Below, piece by piece: positions 41,926-50,899 of a stretch of 64,000 nucleotides of DNA. Where the stretch lies: positions 1,674,001 through 1,738,000 of the forward strand of contig NZ_CP058670.1 in the NCBI RefSeq assembly GCF_013414345.1, read 5' to 3'. Made by a program: the position numbers and the translations under genes. The DNA comes from Microcella indica. Its GTDB lineage: Bacteria > Actinomycetota > Actinomycetes > Actinomycetales > Microbacteriaceae. The notes beneath the pieces were generated by a model. That model ran no database searches. It was not told the origin of the DNA and saw only the letters and a program-made list of their open reading frames with translations. Position 1 is the first letter of the stretch. The number at the start of each line of letters is the position of its first letter.

Positions 41926-43956
41926 ATGACCAACCCGTTCTTCGCCCCCAGCACGCTCCCCTACCAATTGCCGCCGTTCGCCGAGATCGAGGAGCGGCAC
42001 TATGCCGAGGCGATCGAGGCGGGCATGGACGAGCAGTTGCGCGAGATTCGCGCGATCACGGCGAAGCGCGACATGCCGACGTTCGAGAACACGATGGTGC
42101 CGCTCGAGAGCAGCGGTCAGCTGCTCGCGCGCGTGCTGCGGGTCTTCTTCAACCAGTCGAGCGCCGACTCGAGCGACGCCACCAACGCGCTCGAGGAGCA
42201 GTTCGCCCCGCTGCTCTCCGCGCACGAGGACGCCATCATGCTCGACGCCGCCCTGTACTGGCGCATCGCCCAGCTGCACGAGCAGCGGCATGAGCTGAGC
42301 CTCACCGACGAGCAGCGATACCTCGTCGAGCGCCACCACACGCGCATGACGCTCGCCGGCGCGGGCCTCGACGACGAGCAGAAGGCGCAGCTGAGCGCCC
42401 TCAACGGTCGACTCTCGACCCTGACCACACAGTTCGAGAAGAACCTGCTCGCCGACACCAACGCGCTCGCGGTGCACGTCGCCACGCGCGAGGAGCTCGA
42501 CGGCCTCAGCGAGGGAGAGATCTCGGCGGCCGAGGCCGCGGCACGTGACCGCGGGCTCGAGTCTGGTTACCTCATCACGCTCGTGCTGCCGACCGGGCAT
42601 CCGTACCTGTCGTCCCTCACGAATCGCGACGTGCGAGAGCGCGTCATGGCCGCGTCACGCTCCCGCGGCACGCACGGCGGCGACCACGACAACCGCGAGG
42701 TGCTGCTCGAGATCGTGCGGCTGCGCGCGCAGCGGGCCCGCCTGCTCGGCTTCGACAGCCACGCCGCCTTCGTCGCCGCCGACCAGACCGCCAAGACGCC
42801 CGAGAACATCGCCGCGATGCTGACCACACTCGCCCCCGCCGCAGCCCGCAACGCGCGCGCCGAGCAGACGAAGCTCGAGGCCCTCGCGGGTCACCCGATC
42901 GAGGCGCACGACTGGCCCTACTGGAGCGAGAAGGTGCGCGCCGCCGAGTTCGACGTCGACACGGCGGCGCTGCGACCGTACTTCGAGGCCGAGCGCGTGC
43001 TGCAGCGCGGCGTCTTCGCCGCCGCGACCGCCGTCTACGGCATCACGTTCACCGAGCGTGCCGACCTCGTCGGCTACCACCCCGACGTGCGCGTCTTCGA
43101 GGTGCACAACGAGGACGGCACCGAGCTGGGCCTCTACCTGCTCGACCTCTACACGCGCGACAGCAAGCGCGGCGGCGCGTGGATGAACGAGCTCATCGGG
43201 CAGAACACCCTGCTGGAGCATCCCACGATCGTCGTCAACAACCTCAACGTGCCGAGGCCCGCCGCGGGCGAGCCGACCCTGCTGACGTTCGACGAGGTGA
43301 ACACGTTCTTCCACGAGTTCGGGCACGCCCTGCACGGCCTCTTCGCGCACGTCACCTACCCGCACTTCACGGGCACCAACGTGTACCGCGACTTCGTCGA
43401 GTTCCCCAGCCAGGTCAACGAGATGTGGATGCTCTGGCCCGAGATCGTGAACGACTACGCCGTGCACCACATCACGGGCGAGCCGATCCCCGCCGAGACC
43501 CTGGACCGCATCAGGGCGAGCGAGACCTGGGGCGAAGGCTTCGCGACCTCCGAGTACCTCGCGGCGACCCTGCTCGACCAGGCGTGGCACCGGCTGAGCC
43601 CCGAGGAGGCGGAGGCCGTCACCGACGTCGCCGCCTTCGAAGCGGATGCCCTGGCTCGCGTCGGCCTCGACAACCCGGCCGTGCCCACGCGGTACTCGTC
43701 GACGTACTTCGCCCACACCTTCTCGGGCGGCTACGACGCCGGCTACTACAGCTACATCTGGAGCGAGGTGCTCGACGCCGACACGGTCGAGTGGTTCCGC
43801 GAGAACGGCGGGCTCACTCGGGCGAACGGCGACCGGTTCCGGCAGCACATCCTCGGCATCGGCGGCACGCGCGACCCGCTCGAGGCGTACCGCGAGTTCC
43901 GCGGCCGCGACGCGGTCATCGAGCCGCTGCTGCAGCGCCGCGGGCTCACCGAGTAG
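41926..43956 (+). CDS. dcp: M3 family metallopeptidase (peptidyl-dipeptidase Dcp type)
   Basis: A 676-residue zinc peptidase. The HExxH site is HEFGH at residues 463-467 in the extended FFHEFGHALHGLFAHVTYPHF, with the third ligand Glu in the downstream helix (DFVEFPSQVNEMW). No signal peptide is present, so it is cytoplasmic and probably degrades small peptides, cutting dipeptides from C-termini as Dcp does; an oligopeptidase A role is also possible. Length fits Dcp (about 680). Confidence 0.93.
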   Translation: MTNPFFAPSTLPYQLPPFAEIEERHYAEAIEAGMDEQLREIRAITAKRDMPTFENTMVPLESSGQLLARVLRVFFNQSSADSSDATNALEEQFAPLLSAHEDAIMLDAALYWRIAQLHEQRHELSLTDEQRYLVERHHTRMTLAGAGLDDEQKAQLSALNGRLSTLTTQFEKNLLADTNALAVHVATREELDGLSEGEISAAEAAARDRGLESGYLITLVLPTGHPYLSSLTNRDVRERVMAASRSRGTHGGDHDNREVLLEIVRLRAQRARLLGFDSHAAFVAADQTAKTPENIAAMLTTLAPAAARNARAEQTKLEALAGHPIEAHDWPYWSEKVRAAEFDVDTAALRPYFEAERVLQRGVFAAATAVYGITFTERADLVGYHPDVRVFEVHNEDGTELGLYLLDLYTRDSKRGGAWMNELIGQNTLLEHPTIVVNNLNVPRPAAGEPTLLTFDEVNTFFHEFGHALHGLFAHVTYPHFTGTNVYRDFVEFPSQVNEMWMLWPEIVNDYAVHHITGEPIPAETLDRIRASETWGEGFATSEYLAATLLDQAWHRLSPEEAEAVTDVAAFEADALARVGLDNPAVPTRYSSTYFAHTFSGGYDAGYYSYIWSEVLDADTVEWFRENGGLTRANGDRFRQHILGIGGTRDPLEAYREFRGRDAVIEPLLQRRGLTE

Positions 43957-43984
43957 GGGCGCCGCCGCAGCGCCTGCCGCGCCC

Positions 43985-45316
43985 TCAGAACCAGATGCTG
44001 AGGTGCGGGGAGCGCGTCGTGCGGAAGAGCGCGTCGAGGCGGGCCGCCGAGCCGGGGCGCTCCTCGACGAGCCGCGCGGCTGCGCGCAGCGACTCGACGG
44101 GCGCGCCGCCCAGCAGGAGGGTGCCGAGCACGTCGACGCCGAGGCGCACCACCGCCGCCTCGGGTGCGGGGTCGGCGTCGGCAGGAGTCACCGTGGCGGT
44201 GCCGTCGGGGCTCGTGGCGAGCATCCAGTCGCCGTGCGCGAAGCCTTGTCGGTCGTCGACACGCAGCAGCACCGTGTCGGCGTGCGCGTAGCGGCGGGCG
44301 GTCAGGCTCGCCGGCACGTCGAGGATGCGCAGCCAGAGGTGCTCGCTGCGCGCCGACGTGCGCACGGCGCGGGGGTTGGAGACGATCCACGGCACGGGCT
44401 CGTCCACCGGCCGCAGCGACGCCCGCACCGTCGCCACGAGGTCGAGCTCGAGCACGAAGCGCCACAGGGCCGCGTGCGCGTCGTCGCTCGCGGCACACAG
44501 GTAGTCGAGGGTGAGAGTGTGCGCCGTGAAGTCGTCGGGGTCGGCCGCGAGGGAGTAGAGCGCGAAACCCTGCGGGGCGCCCTGCTCGTCGTCGTACCGC
44601 ACCGCGCGGAGCTTGCTGGCGCGCGTGCTGCCCGCCGTGAGGCCGAGCATGCGCTGCCAGTAGTGCTCCCAGCCGGGCACCTCGCCGGTCTGGCGGCGGT
44701 GCGCGCGCTGCGCGAGCTGCGGGGCGAGCGCGCGCAGGCTCGCGGGGGCCACCTGGTGGACGCGGCCGCTCGGGCGCGGGCCCGTCCACTGCAGGGCGCG
44801 CGTGTCGACGCTGTAGTCGGCCGCCCAGGTGGCCGGCCCGAAGCCCCAGCGGCCGTAGATGGTCGCCTCGGAGACGGTGAGCATCGCGAGCGGAAGACCG
44901 GCGCTCGCGGCGGCCCGCAGCTCGCCCTCGAGCAGAGCGCGCGCGATGCCACGGCGGCGATGCGTGGGCGCGACCGTCACGGCGCTGATCGCCCAGCCCT
45001 CGATGCTCGCACCCTCGCTCACGGCGCCCAGGCTCACGGTCGACCGCCAGGAGCCCACCGTGGCCACGGGTGTCGCCGGGTCGGCGCTCGAGGGGTCCCA
45101 CACGCCGATGCTGCGCGCGAAGGCGAGGCCCGCCCGATGCTCGGCGAGCTGCTCCTCCGTGAGCGTCTCGGCGTGGAAGCCCCGCCGATCGGCCTGCAGC
45201 CAGGCGTCGACCTGCGCGGCGTCCTCCCCGTCGACGAGCGCGTAGCGCAGACCCTCAGCGGCGAGCGCCTCGCGCGACCGCTCGTCGAGGGGCAGCGCGC
45301 TGTGCCGCGCCGTCAC
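43985..45316 (-). CDS. Eis-like GNAT N-acetyltransferase
   Basis: A 443-residue protein with the Eis layout: an N-terminal GNAT domain (AISAVTVAPTHRRRGIARALLEGEL for CoA binding, then SEATIYGRWGFGPATW with the conserved Tyr), a second degenerate GNAT domain, and a C-terminal sterol-carrier-like domain. It ends in a C-terminal Phe (SPHLSIWF), whose carboxylate is the catalytic base in Eis. Eis enzymes acetylate aminoglycosides and other amines at several positions. The GTG overlaps the upstream gene's stop by 4 bases. Confidence 0.9.
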   Translation of the reverse strand: MTARHSALPLDERSREALAAEGLRYALVDGEDAAQVDAWLQADRRGFHAETLTEEQLAEHRAGLAFARSIGVWDPSSADPATPVATVGSWRSTVSLGAVSEGASIEGWAISAVTVAPTHRRRGIARALLEGELRAAASAGLPLAMLTVSEATIYGRWGFGPATWAADYSVDTRALQWTGPRPSGRVHQVAPASLRALAPQLAQRAHRRQTGEVPGWEHYWQRMLGLTAGSTRASKLRAVRYDDEQGAPQGFALYSLAADPDDFTAHTLTLDYLCAASDDAHAALWRFVLELDLVATVRASLRPVDEPVPWIVSNPRAVRTSARSEHLWLRILDVPASLTARRYAHADTVLLRVDDRQGFAHGDWMLATSPDGTATVTPADADPAPEAAVVRLGVDVLGTLLLGGAPVESLRAAARLVEERPGSAARLDALFRTTRSPHLSIWF

Positions 45317-46110
45317 GAGTCGTCGCCTGCGAGGCCCCGACGCAGGGCATCGAGCGCGACCGCCTCGGGGTCGCTCCCCTGCTGGGCCGCGCGCGAGCGC
45401 ACCGCCTCCGCAAGGTCGGCCGGCACGTGGAGACGCAGGGGCGCCGCGACGCCCTCCGTCTCCTGAGCAGCGGGCGTCGCCGGCCCCGCGCCGTCCCGCA
45501 GGAACAGCGCGAGCACGGGCACGACGACCGTGCCGAGCACGTCGAGGATCGCGATGACGCCGAACACGCGCCAGTACACGTCGGCGGCGTCCTCGCCGGG
45601 GAACTCGCCGTCGGTCAGGATCGGCAGGATGAGCATGACCGCGACGACGGCGATCGCGACGAGCGTGGCCGCGAGCCCCCAGCGGATGGCGGCCCGGCGC
45701 CGCCCCGCGAGCAGCAGGAGCAGGTTCGCGTGCGCGAAGCTGACGGCGAGGATGCCGGCCGCGGCGAAGACCTTGAACCAGACCTCCAGATCGGAGTCGG
45801 CCCAGTCGCGCCAGATGAGCACGAGGCCCGACACGAGGGCGACACCGCTCGCGAGCAGTCCGCTCACGCCGACGATGCGCATCGCCCTATCGGCGATCGC
45901 CAGGTGGCACAGGGCCGTGATCGAGAACGCCCCGAACAGCACCGTGGTGAGCAGGATCTTGCCCTGCGTCTCGCCGAAGTCGCCGCCCAGGAGGGCGATG
46001 ATGCCGACGACTGCCGCACCCGAGAACGAGATGATGATGCCGTAGATGGCCCCCTTGCGGGCACCGCTCACGAGCGGGTCGCGGGCGTGCTTGGCGGTCT
46101 CGGTCGACAC
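45313..46110 (-). CDS. Multi-pass membrane protein with a ribbon-helix-helix-like tail
   Basis: A 265-residue protein with about six hydrophobic helices (IYGIIISFSGAAVVGIIALL, ILLTTVLFGAFSITALCHLA and others). A C-terminal cytoplasmic tail PLRLHVPADLAEAVRSRAAQQGSDPEAVALDALRRGL reads like a CopG/ribbon-helix-helix sequence. The GTG has AAGGAGCC upstream. It is coupled to the Eis-like gene (GTGA). Function is unknown. Confidence 0.75.
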   Translation of the reverse strand: MSTETAKHARDPLVSGARKGAIYGIIISFSGAAVVGIIALLGGDFGETQGKILLTTVLFGAFSITALCHLAIADRAMRIVGVSGLLASGVALVSGLVLIWRDWADSDLEVWFKVFAAAGILAVSFAHANLLLLLAGRRRAAIRWGLAATLVAIAVVAVMLILPILTDGEFPGEDAADVYWRVFGVIAILDVLGTVVVPVLALFLRDGAGPATPAAQETEGVAAPLRLHVPADLAEAVRSRAAQQGSDPEAVALDALRRGLAGDDS

Positions 46111-46161
46111 GGTGGCTCCTTCGTGCGGTAGCGGATGCCCGGCTCGCGGGCGACCCCGACC

Positions 46162-47379
46162 CTACTCCTGCGGCCCAGCGTCGTGCACTGTCCCGTCATC
46201 CACTGCCTTGTCATCCACAGTCCCGTCGCGCACTTGTCGCGGCCGCGTGACGAGCAGCACGATCGCCCCGACGACGAGCCCCCAGAAGGCGCTGCCGATA
46301 CCGAGCACGACGACGCCCGAGGCCACGACGATGAGCGTCACGGCCGCGGTCAGCCGCGTCTCGGGCGCCTCGAACGCGCTCACGAGTCCCGTCGTGAACG
46401 CTCCCAGCAGGGCGAGGCCCGCGACCGCGATGATGAGGATCGGCGGGGCTGCGGCAACCAGTGCCGTCGCGACGCCCGCGCCGAGCCCGAGCAGCACGTA
46501 GGTGGCGCCGCCCGCGATGGGGGCGACCCAGCGACGGGTCGGGTCGGGGTGCGAGTCGGGGCCCGCCATGAGCGCCGCCGTGAGGGCCGCGAGGTTGACG
46601 GCGAAGCCGCCGAACGGAGCGCCCACCGCGGTCGCGAGGCCGCTCCACGCGAGTACGCGCCGCGCGGGCACGGTGCGGTAGCCGAGCGTCGTGAGCACCG
46701 CGAAGCCCGGCACGTTCTGCCCCGCCATCGTGACGATGTACAGCGGGATGCCGAGCGACACGATCACGAGCGGGTCGAACGTCGGCATGGTCAGAGTGAG
46801 GCCGGGCGCAAGGGTCGCGCCGAGCATCCAGTCGCTGCCCGCCGAGACGACGACGCCGACGATCGCGACGAGCATCGCCGCCGGCACCGCCCACCGCGTC
46901 GCCCACCGCACGAGCAGAAGCCACACGACGATGACGGGCGCTGCGAGGAGGGGCTCCTGCAGCACCGCGGTCACGGGCGCGATGCAGATGGGGAACAGGA
47001 TGCCCGCGAGCATCGCGCCCGCGAGCGGCATCGGGATGCGCGTCATCGCGCGACCCAGCCAGCCCCACAGGCCGCTGACGAGGATGAGCAGTCCGCACAC
47101 GATGAACGCGCCGATCGCGGCGCCGTACGAGCCCGTCGAGCCCTCCGCCGCGACGAGCAGTGCGGCGCCGGGCGTCGACCAGGCGAAGCTCAGCGGCAGG
47201 CGCGAGCGCCACGACAGCAGACCCGCGAGGAGCGCCTGCGCGATACACAGGGCGAGCAGGCCGCTCGCCGCCTCCTCGGGGCTCGCCCCGACCGCGAGCA
47301 ACCCTGCGACGACGAGCGCGAACGAGCTCGCGAACCCCGTGAGCGCGCCGATGACCCCGGCGATGATCGGCTGCAGCAC
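46162..47379 (-). CDS. benE: BenE family benzoate/H+ symporter
   Basis: A 405-residue permease with about twelve helices. The BenE family shows in the N-terminus (IIAGVIGALTGFASSFALVVAGLLAVGASPEEAASGLLAL) and the mid-protein GFAVLTTLGYRTVPARRVLAWSGLATAVGAPFGGFAVNLAALTAALM region. Members import benzoate or related aromatic acids, though no aromatic-catabolism genes are nearby, so the substrate is uncertain. The GTG is leaderless with its own TAGGCT, so it is not simply the end of the sugar operon 26 bases upstream. Confidence 0.88.
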   Translation of the reverse strand: MLQPIIAGVIGALTGFASSFALVVAGLLAVGASPEEAASGLLALCIAQALLAGLLSWRSRLPLSFAWSTPGAALLVAAEGSTGSYGAAIGAFIVCGLLILVSGLWGWLGRAMTRIPMPLAGAMLAGILFPICIAPVTAVLQEPLLAAPVIVVWLLLVRWATRWAVPAAMLVAIVGVVVSAGSDWMLGATLAPGLTLTMPTFDPLVIVSLGIPLYIVTMAGQNVPGFAVLTTLGYRTVPARRVLAWSGLATAVGAPFGGFAVNLAALTAALMAGPDSHPDPTRRWVAPIAGGATYVLLGLGAGVATALVAAAPPILIIAVAGLALLGAFTTGLVSAFEAPETRLTAAVTLIVVASGVVVLGIGSAFWGLVVGAIVLLVTRPRQVRDGTVDDKAVDDGTVHDAGPQE

Positions 47380-47385
47380 GCGTTC

Positions 47386-47391
47386 AGCCTA
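47386..47391 (-). promoter_or_regulatory. -10 element TAGGCT of the BenE gene (leaderless)
   Basis: TAGGCT is followed by 6 bases and then GTG, inside the 26-base gap after the GH31 gene. Confidence 0.6.
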
Positions 47392-47405
47392 GGGGCGTGG
47401 CACCC

Positions 47406-49640
47406 TCACTCCGTGAACACGGCGCGCAGGCGCGGCCAGGAGTCGGCCCGCACGTAGACGGGCACCTCGTCCCACGGCACCTCGGTCGTGTGGGTCGCGC
47501 CGCCGGTGACCTGCTCGCCGCTGAACGCGTGCACCCACTCCCCCGCGGGCAGCGTCGCGGTGTGCGCCGTCGCACCCTCCTCGGTGACCGGCGAGACGAG
47601 GATGTCGCGGCCGAGCATCCACTGCAGCGGTGCACTCCACAGCCGATCGTCGTCGGGCCAGTCGAAGAACAACGGCCGCATGAGCGACGTGCCCGAGCCG
47701 ATGGCCCACGCCGCCTCGACCGAGAGGTACGGCACGAGGCGCTCGCGCAGCTGCACGAGCCGGCGAACGCCCGGCAGCACACGATCGTCGCGCGTGCGCT
47801 CGGCGATGTTCCACGGCGTGCGGTCGCGGCTCGGGCTGCGGTGGTGGTTGAACTCCGAGTGGTACTGCATGATCGGCACGAAGGCCGCCGCGGCCATCGA
47901 GCGCAGGTACAGCTCGGCGGTCGGGATCTCGCCGCTGAACCCCGCGACATCCCACCCCCAGTAGAGGACGCCGCTCGCCGTCGCGCTCAGCCCCGCGAAG
48001 AGCGACCAGCGGAACGCCTCCCACGTGGAGTTCTCGTCGCCCGCCCAGAACGCGCCGTGCGCCTGCGAGCCGGTGAAGCCCGCACGCGAGAACGTCACGG
48101 GCGCCTTGCCGCAGCGCCGCAGCAGATCGCCGTAGGCCTTCGCATAGGCGACGGGGAAGGTGTTGTTGCCCTCGTCGCCGCGGCGCCCGTCGAGGTACTG
48201 CAGCTCACGGCCCCACGCATGCTCTCCGCCGTCGGTCTTGAACCCGTCGACGCCGAGCTCGTCGACGAGGTACCGGCGCTTCTCCGTCCACCACTCGGCC
48301 GCGCGCTCGTCGGTGAGGTCGGGCATGAGCCCGAGCGGGAACCACCAGCCGCGGTTGCGGTACGGCCGCAGTCGTCCGTCGGGCCCTGGCTCGCGGATGA
48401 GCACACCCTCGGCCTTCGCGACGTCGGCGTCGTGCCGCAGCTGACCGCGCGGGTGGGGCCGCATCTTGAGCAGCGGAATCTGCCACAGCACGAGCCTGAC
48501 GTCGCGCTCGTGGAGTTCGTCGACCATGCCCTTCGGGTCGGGCCACGCGCCCTCGGCCGGGAAAGTGAAGTCGGCGAGGCGCATCGGTGCAGCATCCTCG
48601 CGCGGCGTGTACTGCGCGTCGCGCCAGATGTGGAACGTGCTCTCATCGCTCCACGCCTCGATGACGATGCTGCCGACCGGAATGTCGTGCTCGCGGTGTG
48701 CGTCGGCCTGGCGCATGACCTCGGCCTGCGTATTCCACTCGTTGCCGCTCGCCCACAGCCGCAGCACCCAGTCGGGCAGCTGCTCGGGGCGGCCGACCTC
48801 GCCGAGGAACGCGTCGAGCACGGCGTGCGGCGTGCCCGTGTAGGCCGCAAGCTCCAGGGCACGGGATACTGCGCTCGCCTCGTCGACCTCCGCCTCGATC
48901 TGCAGGCGGTCACCGGCGGTGGCTCCGACGTCGAACCAGACGCGGCGAGAGGTGCGCACGTGGAAGCCCCAGCCGCGCCCGCCGACGACGTGCGCGAAGG
49001 GCATGGGCAGGTAGGTCTTGCGCTCCGCGCCCTGCGACTTGTACTGCTCGAAGACGACCGAGTCGAGCTCGGCGCCGCGGTGGTCGAGTGCGTCGAAGCG
49101 CTCCCCGAACCCGGCCACGCGCTCCCCCGGCGCGAGCGCGAGGGCGGCGCGCACGCGCAGCAGCCGCTCGCCGTCGTCGAGCACCTCGACGCTGCCGTGC
49201 ACGAGGCCCGCGGCGACGTCGGCGGCCACGAGGTCGTCTGGTGCGCTGCGCCAGGCGGCGACGCGCACGGTGAACCAGCGGGTGTGCTGACTGGTCGAAG
49301 AGTCACCCGGCCCGCCGACGAAGCGGTAGCGGTAGGCGCGGTGCGGCTCGAGGTCGGTGAGGGTCGCGGAGAATCCGCGGGCGGCGCGCGCGAGTCGCGC
49401 CTGCGCGCTCGCGAGGTGCCCGCCGTCGACGGACTGGCCGCGAGACGTCCGCTCGGTGCGGGTCAGAGGGTGCTCATGCACCGTGCCGCCGTCGTCCCAC
49501 TCCAGCACGACAGCGTCGACCTCGGCGCTCGTGCGCACGCCGAGCGTCAACGGCTCGCCGGCCACGGGGTCGACGGGGTCGCGCTGGTCGGTGTCGACCG
49601 AGTACGGGTGGCCGGAGCCGAACGGGGAGTGCCGGATCAC
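47406..49640 (-). CDS. Glycoside hydrolase family 31 (alpha-glucosidase / alpha-xylosidase)
   Basis: A 744-residue GH31 enzyme. The retaining nucleophile is Asp470 in VDGFKTDGGEHAW and the acid/base is Asp535 in FWAGDENSTWEAF, both in expected context. The KTDGGE form resembles the YicI (alpha-xylosidase) branch. The N-terminal beta-sandwich and the LYWGWDVAGFSG block are present, and no signal peptide is seen, so it acts on imported sugars in the cytoplasm. The GTG at 49640 overlaps the GH15 stop by 4 bases; an upstream open stretch lies in the GH15 gene. It is the last gene of the ROK operon. Confidence 0.92.
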   Translation of the reverse strand: MIRHSPFGSGHPYSVDTDQRDPVDPVAGEPLTLGVRTSAEVDAVVLEWDDGGTVHEHPLTRTERTSRGQSVDGGHLASAQARLARAARGFSATLTDLEPHRAYRYRFVGGPGDSSTSQHTRWFTVRVAAWRSAPDDLVAADVAAGLVHGSVEVLDDGERLLRVRAALALAPGERVAGFGERFDALDHRGAELDSVVFEQYKSQGAERKTYLPMPFAHVVGGRGWGFHVRTSRRVWFDVGATAGDRLQIEAEVDEASAVSRALELAAYTGTPHAVLDAFLGEVGRPEQLPDWVLRLWASGNEWNTQAEVMRQADAHREHDIPVGSIVIEAWSDESTFHIWRDAQYTPREDAAPMRLADFTFPAEGAWPDPKGMVDELHERDVRLVLWQIPLLKMRPHPRGQLRHDADVAKAEGVLIREPGPDGRLRPYRNRGWWFPLGLMPDLTDERAAEWWTEKRRYLVDELGVDGFKTDGGEHAWGRELQYLDGRRGDEGNNTFPVAYAKAYGDLLRRCGKAPVTFSRAGFTGSQAHGAFWAGDENSTWEAFRWSLFAGLSATASGVLYWGWDVAGFSGEIPTAELYLRSMAAAAFVPIMQYHSEFNHHRSPSRDRTPWNIAERTRDDRVLPGVRRLVQLRERLVPYLSVEAAWAIGSGTSLMRPLFFDWPDDDRLWSAPLQWMLGRDILVSPVTEEGATAHTATLPAGEWVHAFSGEQVTGGATHTTEVPWDEVPVYVRADSWPRLRAVFTE

Positions 49641-50806
49641 GAGGCCCCCTCTCGTGCGTCGGCGGGGCCGTCGACGGTGCCCGCGACACCGAGCTCGACC
49701 GCGAGGCGCACGACCATCGCGTGACTCCACAGCAGCGGGGTCGCGACGGGCCCCCAGCGCTCGATCCACTCATGCTCGCGATCGGGGGCGAGAAGGTGGT
49801 CGCCGACCTGCTCGGGCAGAAACCCCTCGGCGGTCTCGGTGCGCGCCGCCCACTCGAGCTGCGCGCGAGCGCGGTCGAGGTCGCCCGCGGCCGCGTAGGC
49901 GAGCCCGAGCATGCAGCTGAGCAGCGGCCACTGGCCGCCGCCGAAGAACGTGTCGTCCAGGTAGCGGTGCACGCCGCCGTCGACGCTGAGCGCGTCGTCG
50001 ATCGCGCGAATGCTCACGAGCCCGAGCGTGCTCGTCGCGTCGATGACGCCGAGCGGCGCGATGACGGCGGCGAGCGACGCGTCCACCGCGCTCGCACCGA
50101 GCCACTTCGCGAGGTGGCCATCGTGGGTGCCGCGCTCGATCATGAGTGCGCGGCACTCCTCTGCGGTCGTGCGAGCGCGCGCTGCGGTCGCCGCGGGCAG
50201 CACGTCTGCGTCGGCGGCGGCCTCGAGACCCGCGACGATGCAGCCGAGGGTCGAGACGTGCACCTCGTCGCGGTGCTCCTCCCACCAGTCGTAGCAGGGG
50301 CGGTGGGCCGTCGCGAGCAGGTAGTCGACGCTGAGGCGGATGCCCGACGCCCAGCGCTCGAGGCTCAGACCGTGGCGGCGCGCGTGGGAGACGGCGGCCC
50401 ACACCCAGGTGCCGTAGCCGTCGGTCTGGAAGTCCCACCAGTCGTCGTCACCCGCGGATCCGTCGAGGGTGAAGCGGGTGGGGAGCATGCGATCGTCGGG
50501 CAACGGCGTGCCGGCGGCCTCGGCGGCGACGATCTCGGCCACCTCGCCGGAGCGCTCGGCGAGCATCCTGTCGCACCAGTCGAAGAAGCGCGACGCGGAC
50601 TCGACGGAGCCCGCCGCCGACATGGCGTCGGCGATGAACGCCCCGTCGCGGAACCAGCTGTAGCCGCGGTACGCCGAGAAGGTGGGGCTCGCCGGGTAGG
50701 CGCCGCCGTCGTGCTGCAGCCGCTCGATGAGAGCGACGCTGCGCTGCACCAGATCGGCGAGGTCGACGCCGCGGGGCGTACTGGGGTCGGTGGTGACGTG
50801 CGTCAT
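49637..50806 (-). CDS. Glycoside hydrolase family 15 (glucoamylase/glucodextranase-like)
   Basis: A 389-residue (alpha/alpha)6-barrel enzyme of GH15 type. GYSWFRDGAFIADAMSAAG matches the substrate-binding RD segment. The probable general acid Glu is in YDWWEEHRDEVH and the general base Glu in EGFLPEQVGDH, followed by the conserved PLLWSHAM. It lacks a signal peptide and the extra N-terminal beta domain, so it is a short cytoplasmic form cutting glucose or isomaltose units from the ends of oligosaccharides by inversion. It is coupled to GH31. Confidence 0.9.
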   Translation of the reverse strand: MTHVTTDPSTPRGVDLADLVQRSVALIERLQHDGGAYPASPTFSAYRGYSWFRDGAFIADAMSAAGSVESASRFFDWCDRMLAERSGEVAEIVAAEAAGTPLPDDRMLPTRFTLDGSAGDDDWWDFQTDGYGTWVWAAVSHARRHGLSLERWASGIRLSVDYLLATAHRPCYDWWEEHRDEVHVSTLGCIVAGLEAAADADVLPAATAARARTTAEECRALMIERGTHDGHLAKWLGASAVDASLAAVIAPLGVIDATSTLGLVSIRAIDDALSVDGGVHRYLDDTFFGGGQWPLLSCMLGLAYAAAGDLDRARAQLEWAARTETAEGFLPEQVGDHLLAPDREHEWIERWGPVATPLLWSHAMVVRLAVELGVAGTVDGPADAREGAS

Positions 50807-50831
50807 GCGGGAGCCTTCCGGGGCGTGCAGG

Positions 50832-50869
50832 GGCGGGGCTCCGAGCCCGAGAGAACTCGGAGCCCCGCC
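50832..50869 (-). terminator. Strong intercistronic hairpin after the second binding-protein gene
   Basis: GGCGGGGCTCCGAG and CTCGGAGCCCCGCC form a perfect 14-bp stem with a 10-base loop, 31 bases after the lipoprotein stop and before GH15. There is no T run, so it probably attenuates or protects mRNA, giving more binding protein than hydrolase. Confidence 0.8.
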
Positions 50870-50899
50870 TGTGAGGGTGGTACGAACTGACGAGAGCGG